Shown here: piece by piece, positions 40,326 to 51,300 of the stretch
Layout: each line of letters begins with the position of its first letter
Position numbering within the stretch: the stretch's first letter is position 1
NCBI RefSeq assembly: GCF_001661265.1
Contig: NW_017566992.1
Span: 1,410,892 to 1,474,891 of the forward strand
Reading direction: 5' to 3'
DNA: 64,000 nucleotides
DNA from: Saitoella complicata NRRL Y-17804
Lineage: Eukaryota; Ascomycota; Saitoellomycetes; Saitoellales; Saitoellaceae
The notes under the pieces: model-generated
What the model was told of the DNA's origin: nothing
Databases searched by the model: none
What the model saw: the letters and a program-made list of their open reading frames with translations, nothing else
Program-made: the position numbers and the translations under genes

Positions 40326-43055
40326 CTACTCATTCTTCAATTCCTCAACCAACTCTCCCAACCTCTCATACTCGACCGTATCCTCCCAACTATCCTTTCC
40401 ACGCCCCCTAAGCGTCCTCACCACACTCCTCGAACTAAACTTCCAATCCTTACACACAACCCCACCCATCCTCCCCTCCCTCGGTCCCAAACTCCGATAC
40501 GCATCGACCAAGTCCTCGGCGGCTGCACATGCACCCCTCCACGCCCCAATCTCAGTCTCGAGATCAGGACGGTTCGTCCAGACCCGGTAGGCTTTGATGT
40601 GCGCGTCGAGTGCGTCGGCGGGTTTATCCCGCCAGAGGTGGAGTTTCGCCATGAGTTTCCACAACCGTGGATCAGCCGTAATAATCGGCTGCACGACATT
40701 TTTCATCAAGTCATTCACCTGTCTCGGTAATCCCCTATTCCTCGCCTCCTCCTCGCCCTCGGGATACGTAGCCCCGACGACCTGGTTAATGAGCACTTGG
40801 AGTACCTCGACATCCAAACACTCTTCCCCGATTTTCTCACCACGTAACTCGATGACCCTCTGGACAGCCCTACATACCTCCCCCCACTCCCCCACATCCG
40901 CACTCACGAGCATATAATTCTCCCACATTCTCCAGGAATCAAACTTTGCTCCAAGACCTTGCTTCAGCGCCATAAACGCATCCCGCTTCCTGGAGGGTAC
41001 ACTCCTCAAGAATGCAGAAGCGAGGTTATTCCATGATTCACCGTCTTGTTGGTCCATACCTACACAACGCGTGAATGCCTGGACCGCGATTTCCCAGTCC
41101 CCTAGTTCGAGGCCGATACAGCCGTAGGTGAACCAAGCGGGTTGGTTGAGTGGGTTAATCTTCAACGAGAGCGCGTATGCGTCCCTCGCCATCTCATACT
41201 CCCTCTTCGTAAACCAATGTCGACCCAATGCCCTCTGGGCCTTCGCATACCGCCCTCCACTCACTTCCCACGCTGTTTCCCAATGCGCAGGATTCCGCTC
41301 AACATCACCCAGCAACGTCCACAATTTCGCACTATTAGGGTTTACCTCGAGTTGAGCCCTCAGCACCTCAGCAGCCTTATCCTCCCTATCGATCGCACCA
41401 TAACACATCGCGACCTCCGCCCACATCTCCAACCTCTCAAATATCTCGAGCGCGGATTTGATGGCGCCGAGGGAGACCCAGCGCGTGGCGAGTTCGGATT
41501 CGAGATCCCAGGATGCGGGGAGGTGGAGTTGCCATGCATACCCCAACCTCTGTCTCGTCGTCGCTGAATCCTCCCCATCCCCCGCCGCACCTCTCCTCAA
41601 AAAGGACGTATGCCCCGCCTGACTCGCCTCCGAACGCGTGTTGTGCCGCGAAGCATCGACATCATCCAACAACTGATCAACCAAAGCTTGTAACTGCAAC
41701 GCACTCCTCTCCACCGTCCTCCCCTTCCCAGCCTCCAACCGCGTCCGAACAAGCAACGCATGCGAATGAACACTCCAATTCCTAGGATGAGCCAACACGC
41801 GCGCAGCGTAGGGGGACATTTCTTCCATTGTGATACCGTCGTCTGGGTTTGTGTTTTTGATGCAGATTGTTAGGCCGAGGAGGATTGTGGAGTCGAGGGG
41901 GTGGAGGGGGGATGGGGTGTTTGGATCTTCAGAGTGGAGGGTGGGGGGGAGGGAGGTGGGAGGGGTGGGAGTTGTGGAGAGGGAGGGGGGGATGCGGAGG
42001 TCGGGGTTTGGGATGGGGGTGGTGGAGGTGGAGGTGAAGGAGATTGCTTCGAGGAGGGTGTCGTCGTTCAAATCGAGCGTTTTGGGCGCTGGTCCCGTGG
42101 AAGGCTGCGCAGGCTTGTCCAATACAACGATCTTCTCACCATCCCTGATTCGTTCAGCCGTGGGTTGTCCGGAGTCCCGATCCCGCGATTTCGCAACAAC
42201 AACCAACTGCGACGTATCAAACGTCTGAAACTTCGTCCTTCGTCCCATCCGTCCCGTAAGCGCCCACTCCAACCCACTTTCTTTCCCAGCTTTTTCAAAC
42301 ATCCCGAACGCTTCGCGATCATTCCCGTAATGCGTCATCGCAAGCCCTGTTTCAATGGAATGTCTCGCAAGGAGGTCGCGAGAGCCGTGGGATTCAACTA
42401 GGGGACGGATTGAGGTTAGGGAGGTGAAGATTGTGGTGTGGAGGGAGGCTGCGGGATCATCCAGGATTCGTTGGTGGATGAATGAGGCACGTGCGCGCCA
42501 CCATGAGGTTGTCGCAAGGTGTTGGAAGGACAGTGTGGAGGTGTTGGTGTCGAGGAGGGTTAGGGCGAGGAAAAGGTAGTGCGGGCGGGGGGTAAGGTGG
42601 TAGGGGTCTTCGCCGTCCCGCGAGAGGTCGCGAAGGATTTGTTTTTGGAGACGGGTGTGGAAGGGGGTGTCTGTGGCCAGAGAGTCGGGAAGGAGGAGGG
42701 TTGGTTCGTGGGAGAGGTAAGGTCCTGTATAGTTCGATTGCACGAACGCATGCAACAATGCAATAGCCAGCATCAACACAGCAAACTCGTCCTCGGGGCT
42801 AGGATCATATCCGACAGTCTCCTTGACTGTCGATGCCACGAACGCTGCGTAATCGCATGATTCCCTCAATGCAGCGACGCGGGGATCGGAGGCTGGGAGA
42901 TCAGTGCCGAGGAGTGCACGGGATTGTTGAGAGGTGAAGACGGAGGGGAAGTGGCCTTCGAGGACTTGGTGGGCAAGGTGGGTTGATGGGTCGTCGTTGG
43001 GGACTGAGCGGTCTTCGAGCAAGTCCCATTCGAGCGAGTTGATGTCGGCGGGCAT
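40326..43055 (-). CDS. EMW1: TPR protein, Emw1/TTC27 homolog
   Basis: Single exon, 909 residues. Homolog of yeast Emw1 (needed for cell wall maintenance) and animal TTC27. Family stretches: FGMFEKAGKESGLEWALTG, LPASWDLESELATRWVSLGA, ERLEMWAEVAMCYGAIDRE and RALGRHWFTKREYEMARDAY. At least five TPR units follow between about residues 560 and 740, such as AWFTYGCIGLELGDWEIAVQ. The middle region around residues 310-390 is a Pro/Thr/Ser-rich linker encoded by an extreme C-rich stretch (G-rich on the plus strand). Its molecular role is poorly understood in any organism. Confidence 0.9.
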   Translation of the reverse strand: MPADINSLEWDLLEDRSVPNDDPSTHLAHQVLEGHFPSVFTSQQSRALLGTDLPASDPRVAALRESCDYAAFVASTVKETVGYDPSPEDEFAVLMLAIALLHAFVQSNYTGPYLSHEPTLLLPDSLATDTPFHTRLQKQILRDLSRDGEDPYHLTPRPHYLFLALTLLDTNTSTLSFQHLATTSWWRARASFIHQRILDDPAASLHTTIFTSLTSIRPLVESHGSRDLLARHSIETGLAMTHYGNDREAFGMFEKAGKESGLEWALTGRMGRRTKFQTFDTSQLVVVAKSRDRDSGQPTAERIRDGEKIVVLDKPAQPSTGPAPKTLDLNDDTLLEAISFTSTSTTPIPNPDLRIPPSLSTTPTPPTSLPPTLHSEDPNTPSPLHPLDSTILLGLTICIKNTNPDDGITMEEMSPYAARVLAHPRNWSVHSHALLVRTRLEAGKGRTVERSALQLQALVDQLLDDVDASRHNTRSEASQAGHTSFLRRGAAGDGEDSATTRQRLGYAWQLHLPASWDLESELATRWVSLGAIKSALEIFERLEMWAEVAMCYGAIDREDKAAEVLRAQLEVNPNSAKLWTLLGDVERNPAHWETAWEVSGGRYAKAQRALGRHWFTKREYEMARDAYALSLKINPLNQPAWFTYGCIGLELGDWEIAVQAFTRCVGMDQQDGESWNNLASAFLRSVPSRKRDAFMALKQGLGAKFDSWRMWENYMLVSADVGEWGEVCRAVQRVIELRGEKIGEECLDVEVLQVLINQVVGATYPEGEEEARNRGLPRQVNDLMKNVVQPIITADPRLWKLMAKLHLWRDKPADALDAHIKAYRVWTNRPDLETEIGAWRGACAAAEDLVDAYRSLGPREGRMGGVVCKDWKFSSRSVVRTLRGRGKDSWEDTVEYERLGELVEELKNE

Positions 43056-43219
43056 CTTGGTGAAGGGATCGAGGAGGAGAAGGGGTGGATGGCACGGTGG
43101 ACGCGTTTTGTTCGGGAGGTTTTTCGGCAGTTGAATTATTTTGGATTACATCAGCGTAATGCAGGTGCAGTGTACACAGGCTGTGATTAGTCACGACACA
43201 GCTAGGCAAAAGCCAAAAC

Positions 43220-43291
43220 GACCCACCCAGGACTCGAACCTGGAATCTCTTGATTCGTAGTCAAGCGCCTTAACCATTGGGCCAGCAGGTC
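43220..43291 (-). tRNA. tRNA-Arg (anticodon ACG)
   Basis: 72-nt intronless tRNA on the minus strand. The 5' GACCTGC pairs with 3' GTGGGTC (with two G-T pairs); the anticodon loop CTACGAA gives ACG, read as ICG for Arg CGN; the T arm is CCAGG-TTCGAGT-CCTGG. A TTTT terminator follows directly on the minus strand. Confidence 0.95.
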
Positions 43292-43759
43292 TCAATTTTG
43301 TTTGTCGACCCTAACCCTAAAAATATGATAGGTAATGATCGAGCACTACGCACGGTCTCGCACTTTATCGCAAGATGTCGACGGCACTTCCAGGAATTAT
43401 CCTGGCCATGGTCTCCACTGTATCGGCAACACACCTTGGCATGCTATGAGTTACTATGGTACATGCTGGCATTTGACCTGACTGCTTAGGGTACGCACGG
43501 TATATCGACGGCACTTCCACCGAAGGTGATCCCAGAACGAAAGCTCCGTGTCGCCTGACATCACCCGCGGGTCGAGAAAGGAGGTAACAAACACATGTCG
43601 ATCTCAACAGACTCGCGTTACTATCATGAACTCCTGAACGTGCCTGTCGTCCTTATAAACGGGCCCTCCGCCCTCCGCCCTCCGCCCTCCTCCTTCCCCT
43701 TCCTCCACCTCGGTCAACGCGACCACTACAGTCCCTTCCTACACTCTCTACGATCAACA
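43292..43759 (+). promoter_or_regulatory. Upstream region of the glyoxal oxidase gene
   Basis: 468 bp. It holds TATAAA at 43654-43659, about 100 bp before the ATG, directly followed by four CCCTCCG units (43664-43690) and a long pyrimidine tract. Further up, TCGACGGCACTTCCA occurs twice in direct orientation (43378-43392 and 43505-43519). A 12-bp CCCTAACCCTAA lies at 43309-43320 next to the tRNA. Confidence 0.5.
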
Positions 43760-46700
43760 ATGAAGCTCAAACCCGACATTATCTCCTACATTCTCTTCAC
43801 CACAGCCGCGGTTGGTGGTGTCCGTGCACTCAAGTTCCCCCACCGTGACCTCCCGTGTGGAACTGTCGATGGAGGCGATACCGTCATCTGTCCCCGCGGC
43901 CAAATCTGCGAACTAGGTCCACACAAACCACCATCCTAGATTTCCACTCCACCGCTAACTTTCTTGCACAGCTCTCTCCCCCAGCCTCAAAACCTGCCAC
44001 CCCTCCCCCCCAACTCTCCTCCAACCCCGCTCAGCCCCCGTGACATACTCGACCGACGGCTCCTGTGGCCCCGCGAATGGAAATACGGTATGTGATCCGA
44101 ACGCGATGGGATACACTGGCACGTGTTGTTCGGAGTATGGATGGTGTGGGGATGGGGATGCTTATTGTGCGGTGTCGAATGGGTGTCATACTGGGTTTGG
44201 GACGTGTACGATGGTACCGACGACGGATGGAACTTGCGGGCCGGAGGTTACTTGTCAGGGATGGCCTCAGGTATGCTTGAGGCATGTGGTACTTTACGAG
44301 GTCCGGTGCTAATTGTATACAGGGCGAATGTTGTTCTGAGTATGGGTGGTGTGGGGATACGGATGCTCACTGTCTTGTCGCGAATGGATGTCAGAGTGGG
44401 TGTGCTGATGGTTCGTCGCCCACTTCGACTACGACCATGAATATGCCTCCGGCTACCTCGACGGCTGCTGCTCCCGCTTCTACGATGAAGGCTACTACTG
44501 ATGGTACCTGTGGACCTGATGTTTCTTGCGAGGGATGGCCTCAAGGAACATGTTGTTCAGAGTACGGCTGGTGCGGCAACACCGACGCTCACTGCCTCGT
44601 CTCCAACGGTTGCCAGAACGGATGCACCGATGGTTCTCTTACTACGATCTCCTCGACGTCGACTGCGCCTGCGACTACTATGGCGGTGACTACGGATGGA
44701 ACTTGTGGTCCTGATGTTTCCTGCGAGGGATGGCCTGAGGGGACTTGTTGCTCTCAGTATGGGTATTGTGGGAACACGGATGCACACTGTCTCGTCTCCA
44801 ACGGATGTCAAAATGGATGTATCTCCCCAAGCTTCACCTCGACCAGCCCTACTACATCTGCGTCATCGATTAGTGGGAGCACGGCGCTACCGAGCGGGTA
44901 CACGTATACTACTGATGGTTCTTGTGGTGGTACTGTTATGTGCGGTGATTGGCCTCAGGGAGGGTGTTGTTCCCAGTACGGATACTGTGGAGACACGGAT
45001 TTGCATTGTCTTACCTCGAATGGATGTCAGTTGAACTGCACGGACTCGACCACTTCTGGTCCTACCTCGTCTTCCACCGCAACTGGCGGCGAAGGCACGA
45101 TCTCGGGTCCGCAGGGAAGTGGTGAAAGTGCAAGCCCTGATGCTTCTGTCACCACTGACGGAACTTGTGGTGCCATGTACAACTACACCGTCTGTGGCGA
45201 CTGGGCCGGTCCGGGAAGTTGTTGTTCCATGTATGGTTTCTGTGGTGATACCTCCGCTCACTGCGGTGCTGGTTGTCAATCCGGAAACTGCACCAGCGAA
45301 CCCGATACATTTTACCAGCCTGTTCCTGCTCCTCAAGCCACCGGTGCCGCTGCCGGTTCGTTCGAGATTGTTGGGATGAGTGGAGCACCGGCGATGCATG
45401 CGGGTGTTATGCCGAACGGGAAGGTTATTTTCTTGGATAAGGTTGAGAATTATACGCAGGTCAAGTTGAGTGATGGGCAGTATGCGTATTCGACCGAGTA
45501 TGACTTGGAGACGAATACGTATTTGCCGTTGCAGTATGAGACGAACGCATTTTGTTCTGGTGGTGCGTTCTTGCCGAATGGTGTGTGGGTCTCCGTTGGT
45601 GGTAATGCGCCGTTGTCTGATATTGACCCTACCGTCGGTGATGGATTCACAGGTATTAGGTATCTCGACCGCACGGATGATTCGCATGCCGGTCAGCCCT
45701 GGTCTGAGCCGGGAAACAAGTTGAGTACGGCCAGGTGGTATCCGACGGTTCAGACACTTCCAGATGGGAGGTTGTTTGTCTGTTCTGGGAGTTTGAATGG
45801 ACTTGATCCAACTGTCTCCAGCAACAATAACCCGACTTGGGAGGTTTTGAGTGCGGAGGGAATCAGTACTGGCGAGTCGGTTCCGATGGATTTGTTGATC
45901 AAGGCTCAGCCTTATTACATGTAGGTTTTCGTGACTCTCACCTCAAGAGAGGTGAAGCTAATATGCGTGACCTACAGGTACCCATTCATCCACGTACTCA
46001 AGAGCGGAAACCTCTTCGTCTTCGCCAGCAAATCCAGTGAGATCTTCGACGTCGACACCAATGCCACCGTCAAGTCCCTCCCTGACCTCTCTGGCGACTA
46101 CCGCACCTACCCCAACACCGGCTCTTCCGCCCTGCTCGCGCTTTCGTCGGCGAATAACTGGGAAAGTGAGATCGTTATTTGCGGTGGTGGAGCGTATCAA
46201 GATACTTCGTCACCGTCTGATCCGTCATGTGGTCGTATCAAGCCTGAGGATGATGTTCCAGTTTGGGAGATGGATTCCATGCCCGAGGGACGTGTGATGG
46301 GTGAATGGGTTATGTTGCCAACCGGCGACCTCATCCTCCTCAACGGCTGCAAACTTGGCGCACAAGGGTTCGGACTTGGTCGTGCTCCAGACTATGGCGC
46401 CTTGCTTTACCAACCCAGCAAACCCCTTGGATCCCGTTGGACCAGTTTGGCGAGTTCGACGATCGAGCGATTGTACCACTCCGTTGCTCTGTTGTTGCCC
46501 GACGCGACTGTCATGGTGTCCGGTTCAAACCCAGTTGAACAGCCGATGTTGGAGCCGGATGCCGCGAATCCGTATGTTACGCGTTTCGAGGTCGAGATTT
46601 TCACGCCCTTCTACGGTATCACAACGCGCCCCGTCATCAACTCTCTCTCATCCTCCACCATTACGCCAGGCGGCGATAACTTCACCATGTCAGTCAACGT

Positions 46701-46938
46701 CCCCGCCGGCGCCAGCCCAGCAGATATCAAAGTCTCCTTGTACCACGAGGGCTTCGTGACGCACAGCGTACACATGGGTACGAGATTGTTGTTCTTGGAT
46801 ATCACTGTCAGTAAAGATTTGAGCACGATTGAGATTGCGCCGCCGCCGAGTTTGAATGTCGCGCCCCCGGGACCGTATATGGTTTTCTTGATCGTGGATG
46901 GGGCGCCGAGTGTTGCTGAGATGGTGATGGTTGGATAG
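43760..46938 (+). CDS. Secreted glyoxal oxidase (AA5_1) with six CBM18 chitin-binding modules
   Basis: Copper-radical oxidase that turns small aldehydes into acids and releases H2O2. Four exons: 43760-43916, 43972-44270, 44323-45920 and 45978-46938, 1004 residues. A signal peptide covers about residues 1-23. Six CBM18 (hevein-like) modules follow between about residues 81 and 475, each with a TDGTCG start and a CCSEYGWCG-type core; module 2 is split by the second intron. The oxidase domain runs from about 497: the Cys of NAFCSGG and Tyr of ARWYPT should form the radical cofactor, and LYHSV and VTHSVH supply copper ligands. Modules 3 and 4 are almost the same. Likely role: oxidase attached to chitin, in the cell wall or on prey/host material. 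Confidence 0.93.
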
Positions 46939-47210
46939 GGGATGGAGGAGCTTGACTGGGGGCGTTTTTGTGCTGATCTACGTGTTGCGAGATACACCCT
47001 CGTTTGTACTTTTTTGTGCGGTGCTCTTGGATAAGCAGTTATGTTTTGCTACGGCGGATCTTGATATCATTTGGGATAACATAAACATAGTGTAATCACT
47101 TGCTGTATAGCCGTGTCACGGCGGAAGTGTAAATCATATGGGTATTCACTATCCTATCAGATCGTAATCGTACACTCTCACAATCTCGCAATCTAACAGC
47201 CGCGAACTCT

Positions 47211-48185
47211 TTAAGAGTTAACAACCTTACCGCCGTTGACGTGAATGGTCTGTCCAGAAATGAAGGAACCATCCTGACTAGCCAAGAAAACATACGCAGG
47301 CCCCAACTCACTCGGCTGTCCAATCCTACCCATAGGAGCAGGGGACTTATGCCACTCGCTCAAGGTCTCCTCATCCATCGCCGCAGGCTGGAGGGGAGTC
47401 CAAACGGGTCCGGGCGCAACACCGTTTACCCTGATTCCCTTCTCCAACAAGTTCTGCGACAAAGAGCGGACGAAAGCGACGCCTGCGCCCTTGGTCATGG
47501 AGTAATCGAGGAGGGTTGGGGAACCGGAGTATGCGACTTGGGACACTGTGACGATGATGTTTCCACCCTTGGGGATGGAAGGGAGTGCGGCACGTGTGAC
47601 GAAGAAGGTTCCGTAGACGTTGGTTTTGACCGTGCGGTCGAATTGGTCGGTGGAGATGTCGGTTAAAGCCTTGGTGTCGTACATGACCGAGGCGTTGTTG
47701 ACGAGGATGTCGAGGGTTCCACCGAAGGCGGAGATGATGGAGGCGATAGTGGTGTTGACCTCAGTCTCGGAGCGGATATCGCAGGGTTTGCAGATCGCGG
47801 GCTTTCCGCCGAATTTCTGGCAGAGACGGGAGGTCTCTTGGGCATCCTGCTCTTCCTCGGGCAGGTAGATAATGGCGACGTGAGCACCCTCCATGGCGTA
47901 CATCACGGCGACAGAACGGCCGATACCGGAATCACCACCAGTGACGAGGGCGGACTTGCCGGCGAGTTTGCCGGCGGCTTTATAGTGGGTGAAACCGTCC
48001 TCGGCTTCTTGGAGGTTGGTGGCGGGCTGCTTCTTCATGTCGGATTGGAGACCGACGCCGCGGCCGCGCTGGGTTTCGGTGGGGAACTCGGAGGGTTTGG
48101 AGAACTCGCCCTTTTCGGTTGAGGCGGTGGCCTGGCCGGTGAGGGAGGAAGCGAAGTCCTTGACAGTGTCGAGGGGCCCTGACAT
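47211..48185 (-). CDS. Short-chain dehydrogenase/reductase, stress-type
   Basis: Single exon, 324 residues. NAD(P)-binding motif TGGDSGIGRSVA, NNAS, catalytic Ser in VTVSQVAYSG and YSMTK as the YxxxK pair, then VNGVAPGPVWTPL. The long N-terminal lead (about 75 residues before the Rossmann fold, with MKKQP and HYKAAGKLAGKSALVTGG) is characteristic of the glucose/ribitol dehydrogenase-like SDRs found as general stress proteins in bacteria and fungi. The substrate is unknown. TTTATA on the plus strand at 48246-48251 is a TATA box 61-66 bp upstream. Confidence 0.88.
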   Translation of the reverse strand: MSGPLDTVKDFASSLTGQATASTEKGEFSKPSEFPTETQRGRGVGLQSDMKKQPATNLQEAEDGFTHYKAAGKLAGKSALVTGGDSGIGRSVAVMYAMEGAHVAIIYLPEEEQDAQETSRLCQKFGGKPAICKPCDIRSETEVNTTIASIISAFGGTLDILVNNASVMYDTKALTDISTDQFDRTVKTNVYGTFFVTRAALPSIPKGGNIIVTVSQVAYSGSPTLLDYSMTKGAGVAFVRSLSQNLLEKGIRVNGVAPGPVWTPLQPAAMDEETLSEWHKSPAPMGRIGQPSELGPAYVFLASQDGSFISGQTIHVNGGKVVNS

Positions 48186-48245
48186 TATTGTCGTTTGGTT
48201 GTGTATTTGGTCGAGGAGAAGAAAGGAGAAGGACAGCTGCTAGCC

Positions 48246-48336
48246 TTTATATCGCAGCTACAATGCCTTGATCGATTATTCGGCGAAGCATGTGATCCCA
48301 TCGAGAGGGATTGGTAACTCCGTGGGGGTTACCAAT
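48246..48336 (-). promoter_or_regulatory. SDR promoter: TATA box and paired CCAAT palindrome
   Basis: A TATAAA (minus strand, 48246-48251) lies 61-66 bp from the SDR start. Further up, ATTGGTAAC (48310-48318) and GTTACCAAT (48328-48336) form a perfect 9-bp inverted repeat with a 9-bp spacer, which also makes two opposed CCAAT boxes. This looks like a site for a dimeric activator. Confidence 0.45.
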
Positions 48337-51300
48337 TCCCGCGATTCTTGACGTCATGCCCGAGTTCGAGACCGCGGTTAATTCATCTCTCATATCCGGG
48401 TCGAGGTAACCCTACTGGTGATGAATAACTGAGAGAACCGACCGTTGCCCATGAAGCAAAGTTTGCTGACTTGATCGTGGACTGGATCTCTCGGCTGAAC
48501 TGAGTTGCTTCGTTTCTGCACTTTCCTGGTCGTCGGTGCGTACGCATGCACGTGCACGAGGCGAGCGCCATTCAGCGCGATAAGCGCGTTCTAGAAAACC
48601 GCCGGCATGGTTGACCGTCGACGGACGCGGGCCATAGCCATGGCTCAACGAAATATGATCACCACGGTGATGGCTCTCACCGCAAATGTCGCCGCTGTCC
48701 GCCGGTGCTCGAACTCGGTCTTGTCGTGTGACTGCACGTGACCTGCCTGCGTCGATTCGGGATTCGTGGAGGCTAGTGACCAGTCTGCAGCCTAGCGTGT
48801 TTGTTCCTTTGCTCGGCGCTCGAGTGCATCTCCAGATTCCACCATGTATCACGCCTAGTCCCGACCTCGTGATTCGTCGAGCGTTGTCATCCGTGGAACC
48901 GAAATAGTAGGCCAGCTGTGCTGTGTACATTCATCACCATTGCAGGCTGCCTTTTGCTATCAAGAATTCCAGAGTTGAATCAGGTGTGGCCTGTGTCATC
49001 TGTGCAGGGCGGCCTTGGGGTCGTGTAGTCGACCGCCCGTCTGCGTCCTGTGAAGCAAGCGAAGCTCAAGTCCGACCGGCGGGTGGGCAGCGATGCCGTA
49101 CGTAGTCCGAACCGTAGAGTTTGTTCTTCAACACCTACCGTGTCTACACCTAACTTAACAACATTGATAAGAGCTGCGGGACAACGAGACGTAAAATTTT
49201 ACTTTCGAAGACGCGGCCAAGCTCGGTGTACCGTGTAGCTGGGCAGCGCAGGGTGCGTGGGACTTCGGAGTTCAGCGGAAGCTTCGTTCCGATGACACTA
49301 CATTTTAGACGGAGGTTGCTCCGACTCGTACAGGGTCGGAAGTATGTAGCCGTCCCCAACATCCGGTGGGGGTTGGTAATAGCAATTCAGTCTTTGAGTG
49401 TTTCCTTGCAAAGAAGGGGTCGCAACCTTCAGACCTAGTGAGGATGAGGGTGCCAGGAAAGGAGGTGAAAGACAAGTGTGCAGGGGGCATTAAAGTGCGT
49501 GTGTGAAGAGAGGGGAGGCTAGAGATGAAAGTGAGGGGGATCAGTTAGCGACTACTTCGGGAGAGAGACTCCCGTGCTGTCGAAGTTCATCCAGGGCCAC
49601 GAAAGTGTACACCCTCGAAGGCAGCCCTCTTGCCCCAGCAGCCCACTCAGTTTGGGCTTATACACCTGGTGAATTCGGGGGAGCACCGCCGCACGACGAA
49701 GGCCGTGCCACTGTATCCAGGGTTGAACCGGAATGGCGTGGTTGACTGACGGAGCGGGCGGTGTAGTCATAGTGAACTTAGTGTCGTCGCGTGCTGGCTG
49801 GTCGTGGGGGTGAGGGTTGCTGAGAGCGAAACTGGTGGCAATCGAGGATGTTCGGAAAAGACTACTAGAAGACCCGACTCGGCCACCAGGGTAATACCAT
49901 AGCAGGGCCGGTACATCTTTCGCCTTTCCTTGCACTTTCAAAGCCAGGTTGGATTGCTTCCCGTCGAAAGGGTTGTGGGGGCGAAGCGGGTAAGCCCGTC
50001 CGGATCCGGTCAGCGTCGAAAAAGACAGAGTGTGTTAGCGAGTTCTTGAGAACCGAAGCTGCAGCTAGTTTACTCACATAAGATACGGAAGTGTTGGGCG
50101 TATGTTGTCGACACGGTCAAGAGCCCTACTACCAGCATACATCAAATATGCGCTACCTGTGTCCGAAGACTTGTATCCATGGGTAATGCCAGGCGAACCG
50201 AATCCGACATTTCGCAGCTCTTGACCGAAAAAGGCTGACCGGGGAAGGTCGTTTGGGGCTCGCTCGGGAAGACACTCCGAGTCACGCGGATCGTAGGGCG
50301 GAGGGCTGGGTGACGGTTACCGAAGACGGTCAAGAACCCTACTTTGGCGTCGACACCCGGTTCACATGCATCAAACATGCATATCTGTGCAACGAAGACC
50401 TGTGCCCGCTGAGGTAGCACCAGACGAACCGAATCCGGCATTTCAATACCCCGGGATGGCCTCTGACAGCGAGAGAACTGTCAGTATCCTCGTTGGGGAT
50501 GATGGTGGTGGTTGGTAAGTGGGAAGCCCGAGAGGGAGACGACGGAGGGGTAAAAATCGTGAGAAATTAGCGCGAAACACTGGACGACGTTCGATTGGCC
50601 AGCTTGCGCGCTAGGGTCAGCACCTGTATCTGACCGGATCCGGATATGGCCAACGCAGTTGAGATAATTAATAGATATCCCGAAGCACAGAAAACTTGAT
50701 ATCGATGCATCATCCATTGCAATAAGAACATTTATTCAGCGTCTTGTGGTTCCTGTGTTGACATAGCTGCTTGCAGGGGGCCTGGCATTTACTGCGAGCC
50801 TGACCGATCCGGCTGCAGACATGTCGCTGCGCAGGCATCTACGAGACGACACTAATTGAAATAATGAGGCAGACATCTTGTAGGTGCTGATTGTATAGAA
50901 TTACCCATGCGCTCAGCCGCCCAACCTCCGTCTCGGAGACCTTGCGCGAGTTCCCACGCTCCCCAGTTCAATCTTGACAATGTTCACACTGTCGCGGTTC
51001 ACATTTGGCATTTGATACATATCTGCCCCCGAATAGGTACCTTCTTGTTAAAGTGGGGGGAGGCTTCCTTTCTGCGTCGTTCAAAAGAACAAATGTTGAA
51101 GTTCACTTGGCCGCAGGCTGAAATTTGCACAATCGTAAGGAAAAGCGCGGAGGTTTCGAAAACATCGCGCCATTATTATATACCTCCGACGTTACACGAA
51201 TGTGGTGTCGTGAGATATAATTCTTCACCAAACATATGCTAGCTTCAGCCAATGCAGCCGAGGGCTACAATGACTGCTGTGAACAATGAGTAAGGCAGTA

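Noticed and set aside
44887-45687. 266-codon open frame antisense to the glyoxal oxidase
   Set aside because: It mirrors the biased codons of the sense gene, is full of Arg/Thr/Ser runs and has no domain content.
43760-48185. Glyoxal oxidase plus SDR as a biosynthetic cluster
   Set aside because: No core enzyme, transporter or regulator nearby, and the flanking genes are housekeeping.
48412-48930. 172-codon frame in the gene-poor region
   Set aside because: Arg/Ser/His-rich, lacks codon bias of neighbours and any motif; likely chance.
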